A stretch of 64,000 bases of DNA, taken from Cyclobacteriaceae bacterium. GTDB lineage: Bacteria > Bacteroidota > Bacteroidia > Cytophagales > Cyclobacteriaceae. Shown piece by piece: positions 61,199 through 64,000 of the stretch (the stretch's first letter is position 1; the number at the start of each line of letters is the position of its first letter). The notes under the pieces were generated by a model that was given only the letters and a program-made list of their open reading frames with translations, did no database searches and was not told the DNA's origin. The stretch covers positions 62,001 through 126,000 of the forward strand of contig JANQOR010000028.1 of NCBI GenBank assembly GCA_028285685.1. Reading direction: 5' to 3'. The position numbers and the translations under genes are program-made.

Positions 61199-64000
61199 AT
61201 GGCAGTTGTTGACGGTATAACTGATGATTTAAAAAGAGAGATTTCGGAGCTCAAAAGCAAACTTGAGCAATCAGAGCGGGACTACTATTCGCTCGTAGAG
61301 AAAACCAACCAGAACCTTAAAGACCTTTTCGACAATTCTAATGACCTGATAACTATTTTCAAACCGACGGGTGAAATTCGATTCGCCAACGCAGTTGTCA
61401 AGAACAAACTCGGCTACACCGATGATGAAATTCTCGACTTAAAGTTTCTGGAAGTTGTTCATGAAGATCATCGCAGAAACGCGCTTCAGAATATCTTAAA
61501 AATTACCGCAGGCAGCAGAATGGAGCGTTTTGAAACGGTTCTGTTATCTAAATCTGGTAAGAATATCTACGTTACGGGTAAGCTCACTTCAATTTTCGAA
61601 AACAACGAGCCTGTAGAGTACAGGTGCGTTTTTTACGACATCTCAGAAAGAATTAGAGCCGAAAGTGCGCAAAGCCTTTACTATCAAATCGCAAACATCA
61701 CAATCACCGAAAATGACCTTGAGCATCTCTACCTCAGCATCTACGATCAATTGAGCCAAATGCTCATGGTGAAAAATTTCAACATTTCCGTTAAGCAAAA
61801 AGGTACTTACGAGTCGATCTTCAGAAGAAACGAGAATGGAGACAGCCTGGCAGGAGATGTTGACAATGCGCTCATGGATTACACGTTTGATAGAAGAAGA
61901 TCCTTGATTGTATATCAGGATGGCATTGAAAAAATTGAATCCCAGTCTCAAAAGAAATTTAAGGATCCGATGCCTAAAATTTGGCTGGGTGTTATCATCT
62001 ATTTGAATTCAAGGCCACAGGGTATCATGTCGATCTACAGCTATACCGATCAAAGTGCCTTCAATAACAAAGACCTGGAGCTTCTCGACTTCATTAGTGG
62101 TCAAATAAGCTTGGCGATGGAACGGAAAGAGAAGGAGGACAAAATTGAGAATCAGGCTGCTACCCTTGGTGCAATCTTCGATAGCAGTACACACCAGATC
62201 TGGTCTGTTGATAGAAAACTGAGGTTTACCTCTTTTAATCACAATTATTCTGAAGCGTTCAGGTCGTACTTTGGACTCGAACCTGAGATTGGAAAAAGCC
62301 TTCTTGAGCTGGAAGAAAGTTACTTCACCGACGATCGGAAAAAGTTCTGGGAAGATAAATACAAAGAAGCTTTCCAAGGCAAATTTGTAAATTTTCAGAC
62401 CAAAATTGAGAGAGGTAACAAAGAGATTTGGCGCGATGTGTTTCTCAACCCCATATTTCTTCCCAATGGAAGGATTGAAGAGTTATCGGTAATTGCCAAC
62501 GATATTACCGATAAAAAGGAGGCCGAAGTTGCCCTTATTGAGAGTGAGGAGAAGTTTAGGACCATTTTCGAATCATTTCAAGATGTCTACTTTCGATGTG
62601 ACATGAATGGGATCATTTCAATGATCAGCCCTTCGGTCAAGGAAGTCCTCAGTTACAGTCCACAGGACGTGATCGGAGAAAAGGTCGTGGACTTCGTTCA
62701 TACAAAAGCTCCATTGAATGGCATTATGGAAAAACTTTTCGAGGAGCAGAGGCTGCGAAATGTTGAAGGGACAGTCAAACATTCAAATGGCACCAAACTA
62801 GACTTTCTTTGTAACATTCGGCTGATACAAAAGGAGGATGGTGCTACAGAAATTGAAGGAGTTGGTCGAGATATTTCAAAATTGAAGGAGACGACCAAGG
62901 AACTACAACGCGCAAAAGATTTTGCAGAGCGGTCTCTTAAGATAAAGGAACGCTTTTTGGCGAATATGAGCCACGAGATCAGGACCCCGATGAATGGAAT
63001 CATCGGAATGATCGATCTTATGGGCAGCACCAGGCTTGATACAGAGCAATCGGAGTACATAAAGACCATAAGCAAATCCTCGCAGACGCTACTCAATATC
63101 CTTAATGATATTCTGGACCTGTCTAAGATCGAAGCTGGCAAAATGGAGCTCCGGCAGGAGCCTTTTAGAATGGTAAAGACCATTGAAAAAGTGTACGACC
63201 TTTTTTCCCAGCAAGCGCTGTTAAGCGACAATGTACTTTACTATCATATTGATGAAAAAATCCCGGATTGGATCGTTACGGACGAAACCCGATTGATCCA
63301 GGTACTCTCTAATTTAACCGCAAACGCCATCAAGTTTAGCAAAGAAAAGGGCAACATCAACATTAGTGTAAGGCTGGTAAAATCGAAGAAAAAGAAACAT
63401 TTCTTCAAGGTTTCGATCAAAGATTCCGGTATTGGTATTTCGGAAAAGGATCAGAAAACCTTGTTTCAAAGTTTCCACCAGCTTGATAATAGCACTACAA
63501 AGAATTTTGGCGGTACCGGACTTGGCCTGGCTATTTCCAAAGAACTGGTCAAGTCAATGAATGGAGATATTGGTGTGGTTTCCACTCCAGGCCTGGGTAG
63601 CACCTTTTGGTTTACTTTCACAGCAGAAGAAATTTCGCCAGAAAAGGTGAATCTTATACAAACGGACCAATCGTTCACTAAGCAGTTCATAGATAAGGCT
63701 CCAAGAATATTGCTTGTCGACGACAATGATGTGAATCGTAAAGTAGCTTCAGGGATCTTAAAAAAATCCGGATGTGAGATCACTGAGGCAAAAGACGGGT
63801 TTGAATCTATCGAACTGGCTAAGAAAAACACCTACGATCTCATTTTTATGGATATTCAAATGCCTAAAATGAACGGTGTCAAAGCCACCCAAAAAATCAA
63901 AGCGCTCAAACTGAAATCTCAGCCACCAATTGTGGCAATGACTGCCTACTCGATGGAAGAAGATCGCCAAAAGTTTCTTGATAATGGATTGGATGATTAT
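61199..64000 (+). CDS. Hybrid sensor histidine kinase, truncated by the window end
   Basis: 934 codons are visible; no stop before the edge. A coiled-coil start (EISELKSKLEQSE) leads to a PAS domain (about 45-155), a GAF-like domain (about 160-310), two more PAS domains (about 320-440 and 455-565), HisKA with the phosphoacceptor in NMSHEIRTPMNG, HATPase (NLTANAIKFSKEK, DSGIGIS, GGTGLGLAIS) and a receiver (LLVDDNDVN, IFMDIQMPKMNG). There are no transmembrane helices in this part, so sensing is cytoplasmic, and multiple PAS/GAF domains suggest redox or small-molecule input. The output is not visible; an HPt domain may follow beyond the edge. Confidence 0.93.
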   Translation, partial: MAVVDGITDDLKREISELKSKLEQSERDYYSLVEKTNQNLKDLFDNSNDLITIFKPTGEIRFANAVVKNKLGYTDDEILDLKFLEVVHEDHRRNALQNILKITAGSRMERFETVLLSKSGKNIYVTGKLTSIFENNEPVEYRCVFYDISERIRAESAQSLYYQIANITITENDLEHLYLSIYDQLSQMLMVKNFNISVKQKGTYESIFRRNENGDSLAGDVDNALMDYTFDRRRSLIVYQDGIEKIESQSQKKFKDPMPKIWLGVIIYLNSRPQGIMSIYSYTDQSAFNNKDLELLDFISGQISLAMERKEKEDKIENQAATLGAIFDSSTHQIWSVDRKLRFTSFNHNYSEAFRSYFGLEPEIGKSLLELEESYFTDDRKKFWEDKYKEAFQGKFVNFQTKIERGNKEIWRDVFLNPIFLPNGRIEELSVIANDITDKKEAEVALIESEEKFRTIFESFQDVYFRCDMNGIISMISPSVKEVLSYSPQDVIGEKVVDFVHTKAPLNGIMEKLFEEQRLRNVEGTVKHSNGTKLDFLCNIRLIQKEDGATEIEGVGRDISKLKETTKELQRAKDFAERSLKIKERFLANMSHEIRTPMNGIIGMIDLMGSTRLDTEQSEYIKTISKSSQTLLNILNDILDLSKIEAGKMELRQEPFRMVKTIEKVYDLFSQQALLSDNVLYYHIDEKIPDWIVTDETRLIQVLSNLTANAIKFSKEKGNINISVRLVKSKKKKHFFKVSIKDSGIGISEKDQKTLFQSFHQLDNSTTKNFGGTGLGLAISKELVKSMNGDIGVVSTPGLGSTFWFTFTAEEISPEKVNLIQTDQSFTKQFIDKAPRILLVDDNDVNRKVASGILKKSGCEITEAKDGFESIELAKKNTYDLIFMDIQMPKMNGVKATQKIKALKLKSQPPIVAMTAYSMEEDRQKFLDNGLDDY

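Noticed and set aside
62698-63231. Long open frame on the minus strand inside the hybrid kinase
   Set aside because: It lies wholly antisense to HisKA and PAS sequence with clear family motifs, and its translation is Ser/Phe-rich with no domain; a shadow frame.

Overview
The window looks like chromosome of a marine Cytophagales-type bacterium (phylum Bacteroidota). The evidence is a TonB-dependent receptor with a carboxypeptidase-regulatory N-terminus, a protein with a type IX secretion C-terminal sorting domain, LytS/LytTR two-component pairs, PadR-controlled FtsX-like permeases, many lipoproteins with an N-terminal lipobox, and TTG/ATG starts without Shine-Dalgarno sites. The genus cannot be fixed from sequence reading alone. 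No phage, conjugative module, CRISPR array, rRNA or intact insertion sequence was seen.

Layout. 0-6.2 kb: the end of one amidohydrolase and a complete lipoprotein amidohydrolase, a secreted DinB-like protein and lipoprotein, a LytS/LytTR pair and an NTF2-like lipoprotein. 6.3-11.5 kb: a coiled-coil membrane protein, a sarcosine-oxidase-like flavoenzyme that lacks a normal start codon, and a PadR plus FtsX-permease pair. 11.5-20 kb: a DUF3179 lipoprotein divergent from an outer-membrane protein, a PQQ-type propeller divergent from a membrane-tethered HTH protein, then GNAT, AraC and CPBP genes and a third amidohydrolase. 20-25.6 kb: a membrane M28 peptidase, a second LytS/LytTR pair and a two-repeat secreted protein.

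25.8-31.4 kb is a regulatory block: an ECF sigma factor with a membrane partner, then BlaI, a BlaR1-like metalloprotease with a HEAT-repeat tail, and a secreted prolyl oligopeptidase. Near-identical dyads precede both blaI and the oligopeptidase, which suggests a BlaI regulon that controls a peptidase and not a beta-lactamase. 31.4-36.6 kb is an RND/MMPL export operon (MarR, RND pump, LolA-like protein, DUF1302 barrel) with three perfect copies of one 14-bp palindrome at the regulator and pump promoters. 36.7-44.5 kb holds a lipoprotein, a second PadR plus permease pair with its own dyad, and a 1186-residue protein with a TonB plug but no barrel.

44.7-46.8 kb holds a trypsin-like protease gene lying between a decayed copy of the 3' part of the initiator tRNA and the intact initiator tRNA gene. 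46.8-52.5 kb is mostly housekeeping (era, der, SprT-like, ParA-like), with a small internally deleted four-helix-bundle gene bounded by inverted repeats between era and der. 52.5-58.3 kb is a TonB receptor, lipoprotein and secreted endonuclease I cluster that may scavenge nucleic acid. 58.5-61.2 kb carries murQ with its sugar kinase and miaA. The window ends inside a large hybrid sensor kinase.
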